Assembly (NCBI GenBank): GCA_964601205.1
Contig: CAZRML010000013.1
Coordinates: forward strand, 1-7,646
DNA length: 7,646 bases
Source of the DNA: JAQVEM01 sp964601205
GTDB lineage: Bacteria > Actinomycetota > Humimicrobiia > Humimicrobiales > Humimicrobiaceae
Reading direction: 5' to 3'
The position numbers and the translations under genes were made by a program. Below the pieces are notes generated by a model. It was given only the letters and a program-made list of their open reading frames with translations. It was not told the origin of the DNA and did no database searches. Below, one piece after another: positions 1-6,801 of the stretch. The first letter of the stretch is position 1. Every line of letters begins with the position of its first letter.

Positions 1-878
1 TCAATAACCGGAAGGCCAAATCCCTCGTAAAATGAAGGGAGAATAAACATAAAGGCACAGTTATAATAATAAACCAGTTCATAATCTGAAGCCTCGTCCA
101 CTATACAAATGTCCTCTTTTATCCTGTCATCTACCTGGAAAGATTCCAGATCAAAACCACTGCTAATTATCACCAGCTTAAAATCAGAAAATTCTTTTTT
201 TATTCTGGCAAAAGAATTTATAAGACCGGATATATTTTTATGGGGTTTATTATTGCCTATAAATAAAATATACCTTCCAAATTTATTTTCAGTTAGAAAA
301 TCTTTCTTTTCTTTATCTCCGAGTATCTTAAATCTTTCTGATACACCATTGTATATCACTTCTATTTTAGATTTATATTCCGGGAAATAATTATAAAAAT
401 CATTTAATGTTGACTTTGAGACCGTGATTATTTTTTTTGCCTTTTTTACTGCATTATTTAAAACCAGTCTGGCTACTTTTACTCTATTTTTCCCAAAATA
501 ATCGGGGAATTTAAACTGGGTAAAATCATGGATGGTAAAAACACTATTTTTATTCACTATAAAAGGAAGATTATAATGAGGATAATAGAATACATCACTG
601 CTTCTATCTTTAAGACTTATAACACTTCCAAAAACCTGTTCACCTACAGAATAAATAGAAGTTTTATCCTCCCTGAAAGTAATCTTATTTTCAGTTATGG
701 AATACTCCTCTAAATATTTTCTATAATCATCAAAGTTTCCGTATAGAGATAGTTCTATATTTTTTTCAATGGAGATTATTCCTTTTAGAACTTCTCTCAG
801 GCACCTTCCAATCCCCGAGCCATAAAGCATTCTGCCATCTATATGAATCTTTAATATACTATCTTTATTTCTTTCCAT
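1..878 (-). CDS. GT-B glycosyltransferase, family 4 type, 3'-partial
   Basis: This frame is open from the ATG at 878 to the window edge and gives 292 residues without a stop. The N-terminus reads ILKIHIDGRMLYGSGIGRCL (8-27), the IDGRxxxxSGIGR opening typical of mannosyltransferase-like family-4 enzymes. Next come VFTIHDFTQFKFPDYF (113-128), ITVSKSTLNDF (151-161) and VIYNGVSERF (174-183), followed by the donor half: YILFIGNNKPHKNISGLI (203-220) and FILPSFYEGFGLPVI (278-292). Glu285 is the first Glu of EX7E. The two leftover bases at 1-2 read GA on the coding strand, consistent with the second Glu. About 70-90 C-terminal residues should lie beyond the window. The start overlaps the ligase/polymerase gene by 14 nt, so the two are probably coupled. 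No strong ribosome site is visible, but a later Met would lose the conserved first strand. Its specificity is unknown. Confidence 0.9.
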   Translation of the reverse strand, partial: MERNKDSILKIHIDGRMLYGSGIGRCLREVLKGIISIEKNIELSLYGNFDDYRKYLEEYSITENKITFREDKTSIYSVGEQVFGSVISLKDRSSDVFYYPHYNLPFIVNKNSVFTIHDFTQFKFPDYFGKNRVKVARLVLNNAVKKAKKIITVSKSTLNDFYNYFPEYKSKIEVIYNGVSERFKILGDKEKKDFLTENKFGRYILFIGNNKPHKNISGLINSFARIKKEFSDFKLVIISSGFDLESFQVDDRIKEDICIVDEASDYELVYYYNCAFMFILPSFYEGFGLPVI

Positions 879-2241
879 CAGGAATATATAATAACGGGTC
901 CCTATTTCTTAAAAAATGTTCCAGTGTATTTACCAGTGCAATTGAGATGCCTATATGGAGCCACAGGTAAGGCCTTAAATAATTCTGGTTGAACTGAAGT
1001 ATTAATAGCTCCATAATAAGGCCCCAGAATAGGGCCAGACATATTATTCTGTACCTTTTAATAAGATTATTATTTCTGTAAAGACTCCATAGCCTCTTAA
1101 ATATAATTATAAGAAACCATACAAAAAATATAAATCCTGCTATACCCACGCTTGCCAGAAGCTCCGCAGTTATATTACTTGGCTCTGTAGACCATATTTT
1201 TTCAAAACCCTCAACAGCTATTCCAAATTTTTCGGGGTTATTTATCATATAGGCACCCACTCCCCCGGGCCCCACACCAAATATAATGTTAATTGGTCTG
1301 TCCAGGAATACCTCAAAAGTTTCAACCGCTCTTTCATTTCTCATGGAATATGAATAATCAGCAGTGTCGAAAAGGCCAGTTCCGCTAAAAAGAAAGTCAA
1401 ATCTTTCGGGATCATTAATTATTATAAATAAAAGGGTTGCGACAAAAACTATTGCCAGTATAAGTGATACAAAAAATTTTGCATTCTGCCTGGTAAATTT
1501 TTTATTTAAAGAATAATAACCTATAAGTTCAATAATACCGTATACTGCTATAAGTATTATACCTATCCATCCTATTCTGGACGAAGAAAGAAAAATTATA
1601 ATTCCTATTGCAATTAGGGTTAGGCCTTTATAATTTATAAAGTCACTTCTCCTTATCCATAATATGAACCATACAAAAAGACCCATAAGCATGTAGGTAG
1701 CAAAATAAGACGGCTCATAGGAAAAAGCATTTATTCTTGCCAGGGAATATTCCCGCCACCACTGCATAACCAGTGGAGTACTTTTACCAATAATAAAAGG
1801 AAGAAGTATCTGGTAAAAACCAAAAGATGATATTGCCAGATAGGAGTAAAAATATACTTTAAGCAACCAGTCAAGATTTTTAAGTTTGTTATTTCTTGAA
1901 AACCATATGATAAACAATATGGTCAGAGCATAAAAAATTGTCCACAAAGTATAAATAAGTGACTTAATGGGGAAAGTAGAATTAAGTGATGACAGAGATG
2001 AAATAAAACAGAATAAAATCAGCGGTAGGTAAGTTCTGTCTACAGGAATATCATAACTTTTTGTCATAAAGATATAAATTACCCACAGGACAAATAATAT
2101 AAAAAACAGGATATAAGATAACCTTACGGTTGCGCCGGATATCTCTATAGTCAGGAAAATATCACTACTTATAAATACTATTATTAAAAGTAGCAGAAAC
2201 CTGTACAGCTGATTGGAATATTTATTAATCTTTTCTGTCAA
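865..2241 (-). CDS. O-antigen ligase/polymerase family membrane protein (Wzy/WaaL-like)
   Basis: This is an integral membrane protein of 458 residues with roughly ten or more hydrophobic segments (for example about 12-30, 41-59, 70-82, 97-113, 130-150, 180-195, 205-218, 223-240, 256-275, 365-382, 397-415, 424-438). Marks of the O-antigen ligase/polymerase (Wzy_C) family are ARINAFSYEPSYFATYM (168-184), LSSSRIGWIG (218-227), and a large extracytoplasmic loop of about 275-360. The loop includes MRNERAVETFEVFLDRP and IFGVGPGGVGAYM (320-332), with the usual Arg and GxGPG. Such proteins polymerise undecaprenyl-linked repeats or ligate glycans to lipid or protein, and sequence alone does not tell which. 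Placement among glycosyltransferases favours polymerase. Translation appears to start at TTG (2241-2239); the next Met is residue 59, past the first membrane segment. It follows the 179-bp gap, and its end overlaps the next gene by 14 nt. Confidence 0.88.
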   Translation of the reverse strand: MTEKINKYSNQLYRFLLLLIIVFISSDIFLTIEISGATVRLSYILFFILFVLWVIYIFMTKSYDIPVDRTYLPLILFCFISSLSSLNSTFPIKSLIYTLWTIFYALTILFIIWFSRNNKLKNLDWLLKVYFYSYLAISSFGFYQILLPFIIGKSTPLVMQWWREYSLARINAFSYEPSYFATYMLMGLFVWFILWIRRSDFINYKGLTLIAIGIIIFLSSSRIGWIGIILIAVYGIIELIGYYSLNKKFTRQNAKFFVSLILAIVFVATLLFIIINDPERFDFLFSGTGLFDTADYSYSMRNERAVETFEVFLDRPINIIFGVGPGGVGAYMINNPEKFGIAVEGFEKIWSTEPSNITAELLASVGIAGFIFFVWFLIIIFKRLWSLYRNNNLIKRYRIICLALFWGLIMELLILQFNQNYLRPYLWLHIGISIALVNTLEHFLRNRDPLLYIPDGKK

Positions 2242-2252
2242 ATTAATTTTAT

Positions 2253-2259
2253 TCCTTTT
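2253..2259 (-). promoter_or_regulatory. Ribosome binding site supporting a TTG start
   Basis: Minus-strand AAAAGGA lies 11 nt before the TTG at 2241-2239. The spacing is on the long side, but no other start codon fits ahead of the first membrane segment, so it supports initiation at TTG. Confidence 0.5.
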
Positions 2260-2396
2260 ATATCTTTTTATATTATTATATATTCCAGAAAATATTTATT
2301 TTTATTATAAAGATTATAAGAATTTACGGGTTTAACTAAAAATAAAAAACTCCACTAACTCTCTCTAAACCAGCTTGCTACATTATATCATGCAAC

Positions 2397-2419
2397 AAAA
2401 AAATCTTTTTTAATAGATT
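2397..2419 (-). terminator. Weak hairpin with T-run just after a stop codon
   Basis: Immediately after the glycosyltransferase stop (TAA, 2423-2421) the minus strand can pair AATCT (2419-2415) with AGATT (2406-2402) across an 8-nt loop, followed by a run of T ending at 2397. The stem has only 5 pairs with one G-C, so it may be a partial attenuator or chance in AT-rich DNA. Confidence 0.22.
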
Positions 2420-2420
2420 A

Positions 2421-3596
2421 TTATTTAATAGCTTCTTCATAGATATCTATATATTTTTGAAGTACTTTTCCCGGCAAAAATTCTTCTGCTCTCTTTAAAC
2501 AATACGGGGTCATTTCACTAATAACCCCGGGATTTTCTTTAAATATATTTATTCTATTCAGAAGTTCTTTTTCTGATTCTGCTTTATAAATATAACCAGT
2601 TTTACCAGTATTAATAATCTCGGGAATTCCTCCCCGGTCAGAACCAATCACCGGTACTCCGTACGAATAAGCTTCATAAATTACTCTCGGGAGCACATCA
2701 TGGCATAATGATGGCACTATCAACACATCAATTATACCGAAAGCTTCCTCTGTTTTCTTAAATCCATTAAATGTTATATTATCTGATTTGAATTTTCCTT
2801 TTAGATATTTTTCATACTCTAAAGTAATGCCCTTTCCAAAAACATGTAAATCAATTTTGCTATTTTCCTTAAATACCTTAAGTAGAAACTCTATTCCTTT
2901 ATGGTATGAAAGGTGTCCTATATAACCAAATTTTACTTTGCTAATGGTCTTTTTTATAGCCGGATTTATATTACCTGTTTCAAGGGAATTATATACCACA
3001 TATTTTCTTGAATTTTTAAAGAACCCTGAATTTATATGCTCCTCCAGAACAAAATGACTGTTACCAACCACAGAATCCACATATTTTGAAAAAAACCTTC
3101 TAAAGCAAAGCATTAAAATGCATATTAAATTTTTCCTTCTGCATATATCTTTAACTTTAAAAAGAGTGGCCCTCGGACACACCAGCGAGAAGTCTCTTAA
3201 GGTATGGACAACCGGAATTTTGTTTTTCTTTATCACTTTCCAGATACCCACAGTAAACTCCGAGAGGTTATTTGTATTTACTATATCGGGATTTTCTTTT
3301 TTTATTATTCTGTCAACCCTTTTTAAAATGGAAAAATTATATAGGCTTAAAATGTGCCAGAAGACTTTTATAAAAGTTTTTTTAGTCTTAGAATAATATG
3401 ACCAGTAGACATTTGAATGATAAACATAGTAGACCTTTACACCATTTACATAACCCACCTTTTCTTTATCTGATACAGTCACTACTACAGTCTCAATGCC
3501 GGAATTATTTAAATTTTCAGCAATAATCTTAGTGGATTTCTCTGCTCCCCCGATGATATTTGGCCAGTAAAGTGAGTTTATTAACATTGCCTTCAT
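2421..3596 (-). CDS. GT-B glycosyltransferase, family 4 type, with cysteine cluster (391 aa)
   Basis: This is a second family-4-type glycosyltransferase for repeat-unit assembly. It begins MKAMLINSLYWPNIIGGAEK, with the GGAE loop at 16-19. Residues 104-137 hold PDIVNTNN and HTLRDFSLVCPR. The Cys140-Pro-Arg segment and later Cys152, Cys159 and Cys164 match a glycosyltransferase subfamily that carries a small cysteine cluster in the N-terminal half, possibly metal-binding (inference). The donor half shows FGYIGHLSYHKGIEFLL (223-239), LHVFGKG (250-256) and PSLCHDVLPRVIYEAYSYG (295-313). In the EX7E motif the first Glu is replaced by Asp300, with Glu308 kept, a conservative change. The ATG at 3596 overlaps the previous stop as TAATG and has GAGAGG upstream inside the previous gene. 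It was chosen over Met4, whose GAAGG sits too close. This gene ends the tightly coupled block; a 179-bp gap follows. Confidence 0.92.
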   Translation of the reverse strand: MKAMLINSLYWPNIIGGAEKSTKIIAENLNNSGIETVVVTVSDKEKVGYVNGVKVYYVYHSNVYWSYYSKTKKTFIKVFWHILSLYNFSILKRVDRIIKKENPDIVNTNNLSEFTVGIWKVIKKNKIPVVHTLRDFSLVCPRATLFKVKDICRRKNLICILMLCFRRFFSKYVDSVVGNSHFVLEEHINSGFFKNSRKYVVYNSLETGNINPAIKKTISKVKFGYIGHLSYHKGIEFLLKVFKENSKIDLHVFGKGITLEYEKYLKGKFKSDNITFNGFKKTEEAFGIIDVLIVPSLCHDVLPRVIYEAYSYGVPVIGSDRGGIPEIINTGKTGYIYKAESEKELLNRINIFKENPGVISEMTPYCLKRAEEFLPGKVLQKYIDIYEEAIK

Positions 3597-4861
3597 TATT
3601 TTAAGACCTCTCTGTAAAGCTTAAGATATTTGTTGGAAATACCTTCTATATTATATTCAGCCAGAATTTCCCTGTATGCATTCCCCCCGAGTTTTCTCCT
3701 TACTCCAGAATTATCAATTGAATATTTAACCGCATTTACCAGCCCTTCCATATCTGAAGGGTTAAAAAATATCCCGAATTCACCAACTTTAAACTCCCCT
3801 TCCTTAATAGCATATTCTGAGTTATTGTCTCCCAGAACTTCAATATTGCCCGGTATATTTGATATTATACATGGGAGTTTGAGACTCATTGCTTCTATAA
3901 GCGAATTGGATAGGCCCTCTATCAGGGAGGGGAAAACAAATAAGTCAGATTCCTTTAAAAACTTCTCAGGATTATCTACCATCCCGGTTAAAATTATACT
4001 TTTCTCCAGCCCTAATTTTTTAATAAGACTTTTAATATTATCCTTCTCGGGACCATCACCTATAAGAACTAATTTTAATTCCCTGCCAGTATCCTTAACA
4101 ATTTCTGAGAAAGCGTTAATAAGAATATCAAGATTTTTTGATTTTATAAACCTTCCCATAGTAGCCAGAGTTTCGCAGTTATCATATTGACGATTAAAAT
4201 CCACTACATTAACCCCGTTTCTTATTAATACTATTTTACTACTATCCATACCTTCTTTTATAAACTCCTCTACCATAATGCTACTGGTACATATAATCCT
4301 TGAAATATTTTTAAGTATATACCTTAACTGTATTTTACCTTCGGGAAATTTCTTTATCTGGTTTATGTCGCTGTTAAAACCACTGCTGCCTACTTTGGCA
4401 ATAACCGGCTTTTTTAAAATCCGGGCGCACAGTGTAGAAATAAATGCAGGGTACAATACCTGGTGAACATGTATAATATCATAATTTTTCCTCTGCGAGA
4501 TTAAAAAGAAAAAAAGTGAAGCCTGGTAAATATAAACACTTAATCTTACAAATATCTTTCTAAGAATTATTTTTGCTGATTTTAGTTTCGACTTTCTGGA
4601 GGGGGAGCCTGAATAAAAAAAGCTTTTATTGGTATTTATTTTTTTTCTTTTCCTGAAGTCAAAATTTGTAAAATTTCTTACTATTTTAAAACCATCAATC
4701 TTTTCAATTTTTTTTAAATTATTATCCCACCTGCCGGTTACAATCGTTACATCCGAACCTTTTTTAACAAGCTCTGCAGCCAGCTTCTGCGCCTGTTTTT
4801 CAGCTCCTCCTGTATAGGGGTAAAATACTGCAATCACCATTAATATTTTTAATTCTTCCAT
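3596..4861 (-). CDS. GT-B glycosyltransferase, family 4 type (421 aa)
   Basis: This is a cytoplasmic or membrane-associated retaining glycosyltransferase expected to add one sugar to a lipid-linked repeat unit. With the start at 4861 it has 421 residues. The N-terminal acceptor half opens with ILMVIAVFYPYTGGAEKQ (6-23), the usual GGAE loop, followed by DIIHVHQ (128-134). The C-terminal donor half shows MGRFIKSKNLDILI (235-248), LVLIGDGPEKDNI (264-276), GMVDNPEKFL, and the EX7E motif Glu315/Glu323 in PSLIEGLSNSLIEAM. Length and both Rossmann halves are normal. A TTG at 4897 would add 12 residues, but the ATG at 4861 has a strong CAGGGG ribosome site 6 nt upstream and begins right before the family's first beta strand, so I chose it. 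It follows the 239-residue gene after 42 nt and overlaps the next glycosyltransferase by 1 nt. Donor and acceptor cannot be read from sequence; an N-acetylhexosamine or hexose is typical. Confidence 0.92.
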   Translation of the reverse strand: MEELKILMVIAVFYPYTGGAEKQAQKLAAELVKKGSDVTIVTGRWDNNLKKIEKIDGFKIVRNFTNFDFRKRKKINTNKSFFYSGSPSRKSKLKSAKIILRKIFVRLSVYIYQASLFFFLISQRKNYDIIHVHQVLYPAFISTLCARILKKPVIAKVGSSGFNSDINQIKKFPEGKIQLRYILKNISRIICTSSIMVEEFIKEGMDSSKIVLIRNGVNVVDFNRQYDNCETLATMGRFIKSKNLDILINAFSEIVKDTGRELKLVLIGDGPEKDNIKSLIKKLGLEKSIILTGMVDNPEKFLKESDLFVFPSLIEGLSNSLIEAMSLKLPCIISNIPGNIEVLGDNNSEYAIKEGEFKVGEFGIFFNPSDMEGLVNAVKYSIDNSGVRRKLGGNAYREILAEYNIEGISNKYLKLYREVLK

Positions 4862-4867
4862 AATAAA

Positions 4868-4873
4868 CCCCTG
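4868..4873 (-). promoter_or_regulatory. Ribosome binding site fixing the 4861 start
   Basis: On the minus strand CAGGGG lies 6 nt before the ATG at 4861. It is the best ribosome site near this gene and favours that ATG over the TTG at 4897, whose upstream sequence is only A/T runs. Confidence 0.7.
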
Positions 4874-4903
4874 ATAACAATTTAAAAAATTACACAAAAT
4901 TTT

Positions 4904-5623
4904 TTAATAAAACAACTTACTTACACCTTCTCTTACAGAATCCAGAAGATTAAGCTTACCGCTGCTTTTTATCTGATTTGATAACCAGATACCGTGGACC
5001 GCCCGTACTCTTACATTTGCATCTGTTACCCCCATTATTTTACCAATAGCATGTGAGTGGTGCCCCTGGCGAAAATAAAGAAGATGCCCGTCCCTATCAA
5101 TTACCACCCCAATTTCCGGGGCCAGGTCCGGCTTAAAGCCGGTGGTTTTAATTTCATTAAATAACTTCTTATACTTTTTGAAATACTGGATAATCTTTTC
5201 CTCGGAGTCAAGTAAAATATCACCGCGCTTAAGCGGCTCTCCTTTAAGAATCTGCTCTTTTACCAGAGAATAAAACCCGGTGTCCCGATAATCTTTATTT
5301 TCAATGAAAAGCTGTCTTACCATGGCAAACTTCTCATGTTCTTCTGTTGGAATTATGTCTCTGTCCCACTGCCCGTACCATACAAAAAATTTCTCCGGCA
5401 TAGAATCAGGATCAGCAATATGATATTTTAAACGTTTAAGATTAATTTTAAATATAAGTGAGTCCCCAAAACAAAGCTCTGCCAGAAAAGCAGGAATCTG
5501 GTTTCTTCTGGTTTTAAAAAGATAAAAATTTGTAAATAATGCCAGCCACACAGCCGCTTTTGCCAGAATTCTGGCAAATGGCTTTAATAATTTTTTAATT
5601 GGCTTTAGAATCGGTAAAGGCAT
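4904..5623 (-). CDS. Uncharacterised protein with ParB/sulfiredoxin-like C-terminal motif
   Basis: I do not recognise a named gene. The protein has 239 residues. The N-terminus is basic with a hydrophobic stretch at about 19-36 (ILAKAAVWLALFTNFYLF), which could be a membrane anchor or amphipathic helix. Residues 82-118 carry WYGQWDRD and a YRDTGFY segment. Residues 170-213 read EIGVVIDRDGH, FRQGHHSHAIGKIMG, then VRVRAVHGIW. That pattern (basic IxRDG, GHHxxAIxKxxG, VxVRxxxHxxW) resembles the ParB/sulfiredoxin-like fold. It also recalls unnamed proteins I remember beside glycosyltransferases in archaea and bacteria, which usually have GHHRLA or GRHRLA; here Arg is replaced by Ser190. The start is coupled to the neuA-like stop as TAATG, and the gene sits between nonulosonate activation and glycosyltransferases, suggesting a role in glycan assembly or precursor handling. 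A rough hand count gives about 39% G+C, slightly richer than a neuA stretch (about 33%). Function is unknown. Confidence 0.82.
   Translation of the reverse strand: MPLPILKPIKKLLKPFARILAKAAVWLALFTNFYLFKTRRNQIPAFLAELCFGDSLIFKINLKRLKYHIADPDSMPEKFFVWYGQWDRDIIPTEEHEKFAMVRQLFIENKDYRDTGFYSLVKEQILKGEPLKRGDILLDSEEKIIQYFKKYKKLFNEIKTTGFKPDLAPEIGVVIDRDGHLLYFRQGHHSHAIGKIMGVTDANVRVRAVHGIWLSNQIKSSGKLNLLDSVREGVSKLFY
5559..5578. repeat. 20-bp perfect palindrome inside a coding region
   Basis: TTTGCCAGAATTCTGGCAAA is identical to its own reverse complement over all 20 bases. It sits within the 239-residue gene, about 45 bp inside its start, and encodes FARILAK on the minus strand. It could be a protein-binding site, a hairpin near the ribosome-loading region, or chance. 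By simple counting, a perfect 20-mer palindrome is expected well under once in a window of this size. Confidence 0.9.
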
Positions 5624-6801
5624 TATTTAACATCTGTACTGGATTCTAAAATAATATTGCAGATTTCCCTTACGCATCCACTACCGCCATCACTTTCACA
5701 TACATAGTCTACCATGTTTATTACAGATGGCTCTGCATTACGAGGAGCTATTGAAAATCCTACCGCTTTTAAAACTTCCATATCATTTATATCATCACCA
5801 ATATAGGCGATCCTGCCCAAGGGAATACCTTCCTTTTTTGAAATATTTTTTAATACTTCTAATTTGTTGTCTATACCCTTTAATACATAATCAATTTTTA
5901 ATTTTTTTGCCCTGAACTCTATGATATCTGTATTCTCTTTGGTAATTATTCCCGTTTTTATGCCCATTTTTCTAATTAATGACAGGCCCATTCCATCTCT
6001 TACGCTAAACCTCTTGGTTTCCAGCCCATTTTCATCACAGTAAACAAAAGAATCAGTCAGTACGCCGTCTACATCCATAACCAGCATTTCTATATTTTCA
6101 ACCCGGTGAATAATATTGTTTTTCTTATCTTTTTTTCTTTTTTCAATAAGAATTTTTTCTACTATTTCCCAATCTAAGGGCTCATCTATTTCGTAGGACG
6201 TTTCAGATGGCATTTCATATATACCTATGTTTCCTCCCAGCCTGCATTTTTTACTTTTAAGTATATTCCTTTTTGTTAGGTAGAAAGCCCCATTTTCCAT
6301 AATCCAGCCACTAAAATTCTGCCTTCTGGGTCTCTTTAAAGGATTATAATTAACCGGTTTGCCATCATCTGACCAGAAAAATTTCTTTGTCCTCACTCCG
6401 GTTAAAAGAGAGTCAAAATCATTATCTAAGAAATACTTTATAGCAGAATCAATATCTTCGGTTGTGGTAAGAGGAGAAGTTGCCTGAAGGGTTATAAGAA
6501 TATCAAAATTAACTTTATCCATAAAATCAAGCATTACGGCTTCTGTTGAAGCTGTATCAGTTGCCAGAATGGGGTCTCTTCTTAATATTTCTATAGGTAA
6601 TCCAGATGAAGATACGACATTAATTATTTTATCAGAATCAGTTGAAACATATATTCTATCAACTAATTTTGAACTGCATACAGAATCCAGTACCCACAGG
6701 CATAATGGCTTTCCGGCAATACATTTAATATTTTTAAGAGGAATAGATTTTGAACCGCCTCTTACAGGAATAAGTGCTATAATCTCAGGTTTCTGTTCCA
6801 T
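5623..6801 (-). CDS. neuA: CMP-nonulosonate synthetase (NeuA) fused to KdsC-like HAD phosphatase
   Basis: This is a 392-residue bifunctional protein. Residues 1 to about 228 form an acylneuraminate cytidylyltransferase that transfers CMP from CTP to a nonulosonate. The marks are IPVRGGSKSIPLKN (11-24, nucleotide loop), LQATSPL (105-111), ENGAFYLTKR (169-178) and EIDEPLDWE (204-212). A lysine-rich linker (about 219-230) leads to a C-terminal HAD phosphatase of the KdsC type (about 236-385). It has motif I DVDGVLTD (Asp243/Asp245), motif II Thr287 in GIITKEN, motif III Lys313 in IDNKL, motif IV GDDIND (335-340) and the KdsC-like tail GGSGCVRE (372-379). All catalytic positions look intact, so both halves should be active. 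Vertebrate CMAS has a comparable layout. In this context the phosphatase most likely removes a 9-phosphate from the NeuB product, which is inference. The start overlaps neuB by 25 nt and the stop forms TAATG with the next gene. Confidence 0.92.
   Translation of the reverse strand: MEQKPEIIALIPVRGGSKSIPLKNIKCIAGKPLCLWVLDSVCSSKLVDRIYVSTDSDKIINVVSSSGLPIEILRRDPILATDTASTEAVMLDFMDKVNFDILITLQATSPLTTTEDIDSAIKYFLDNDFDSLLTGVRTKKFFWSDDGKPVNYNPLKRPRRQNFSGWIMENGAFYLTKRNILKSKKCRLGGNIGIYEMPSETSYEIDEPLDWEIVEKILIEKRKKDKKNNIIHRVENIEMLVMDVDGVLTDSFVYCDENGLETKRFSVRDGMGLSLIRKMGIKTGIITKENTDIIEFRAKKLKIDYVLKGIDNKLEVLKNISKKEGIPLGRIAYIGDDINDMEVLKAVGFSIAPRNAEPSVINMVDYVCESDGGSGCVREICNIILESSTDVK

Larger units (their letters stand above)
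2242..2420 (-). promoter_or_regulatory. 179-bp AT-rich gap with possible extended -10 promoter
   Basis: This is the only sizeable non-coding gap in the window. On the minus strand it contains TGATATAAT (2390-2382), a perfect extended -10 element (TGn-TATAAT). There is no convincing -35 at 17-bp spacing, where the sequence reads AAAAAG. A start near position 2375 would give a leader of about 130 nt before the downstream ligase/polymerase gene. The leader holds a 6-bp inverted repeat (plus-strand GGTTTA at 2329-2334 and TAAACC at 2366-2371, 31-nt loop), which is too weak to call a structure. Several other TATAAT-like strings near 2300-2320 are expected by composition. I see no small ORF or RNA gene here. 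Confidence 0.35.

Noticed and set aside
429..438. Run of eight T inside the partial glycosyltransferase as a phase-variation tract; a similar run lies near 4639-4646.
   Set aside because: They encode Lys-rich segments in an AT-rich genome where such runs are common. Both frames are intact and there is no second sign of switching.
109..713. Plus-strand open frames of 93 and 61 codons near the left edge.
   Set aside because: The minus strand here translates without a stop into a family-4 glycosyltransferase with all expected motifs, so these are shadows.
3630..4190. A 186-codon open frame on the plus strand.
   Set aside because: It lies fully antisense to a clear glycosyltransferase, is Ser/Leu/Ile-rich as expected for the reverse of AT-rich coding DNA, and has no family motif or convincing ribosome site.
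4862..4897. TTG start at 4897 adding 12 residues to the 421-residue glycosyltransferase.
   Set aside because: The added residues (MCNFLNCYQGFI) fit no family N-terminus, and their codons contain the CAGGGG ribosome site for the ATG at 4861.
6777..6801. Frameshift splitting a longer NeuB with a SAF domain.
   Set aside because: The alternative frame after the overlap is immediately the NeuA start (MEQKPEIIALIPVRGG) with no SAF-like sequence between, so the short NeuB looks genuine. Reads should still be checked.
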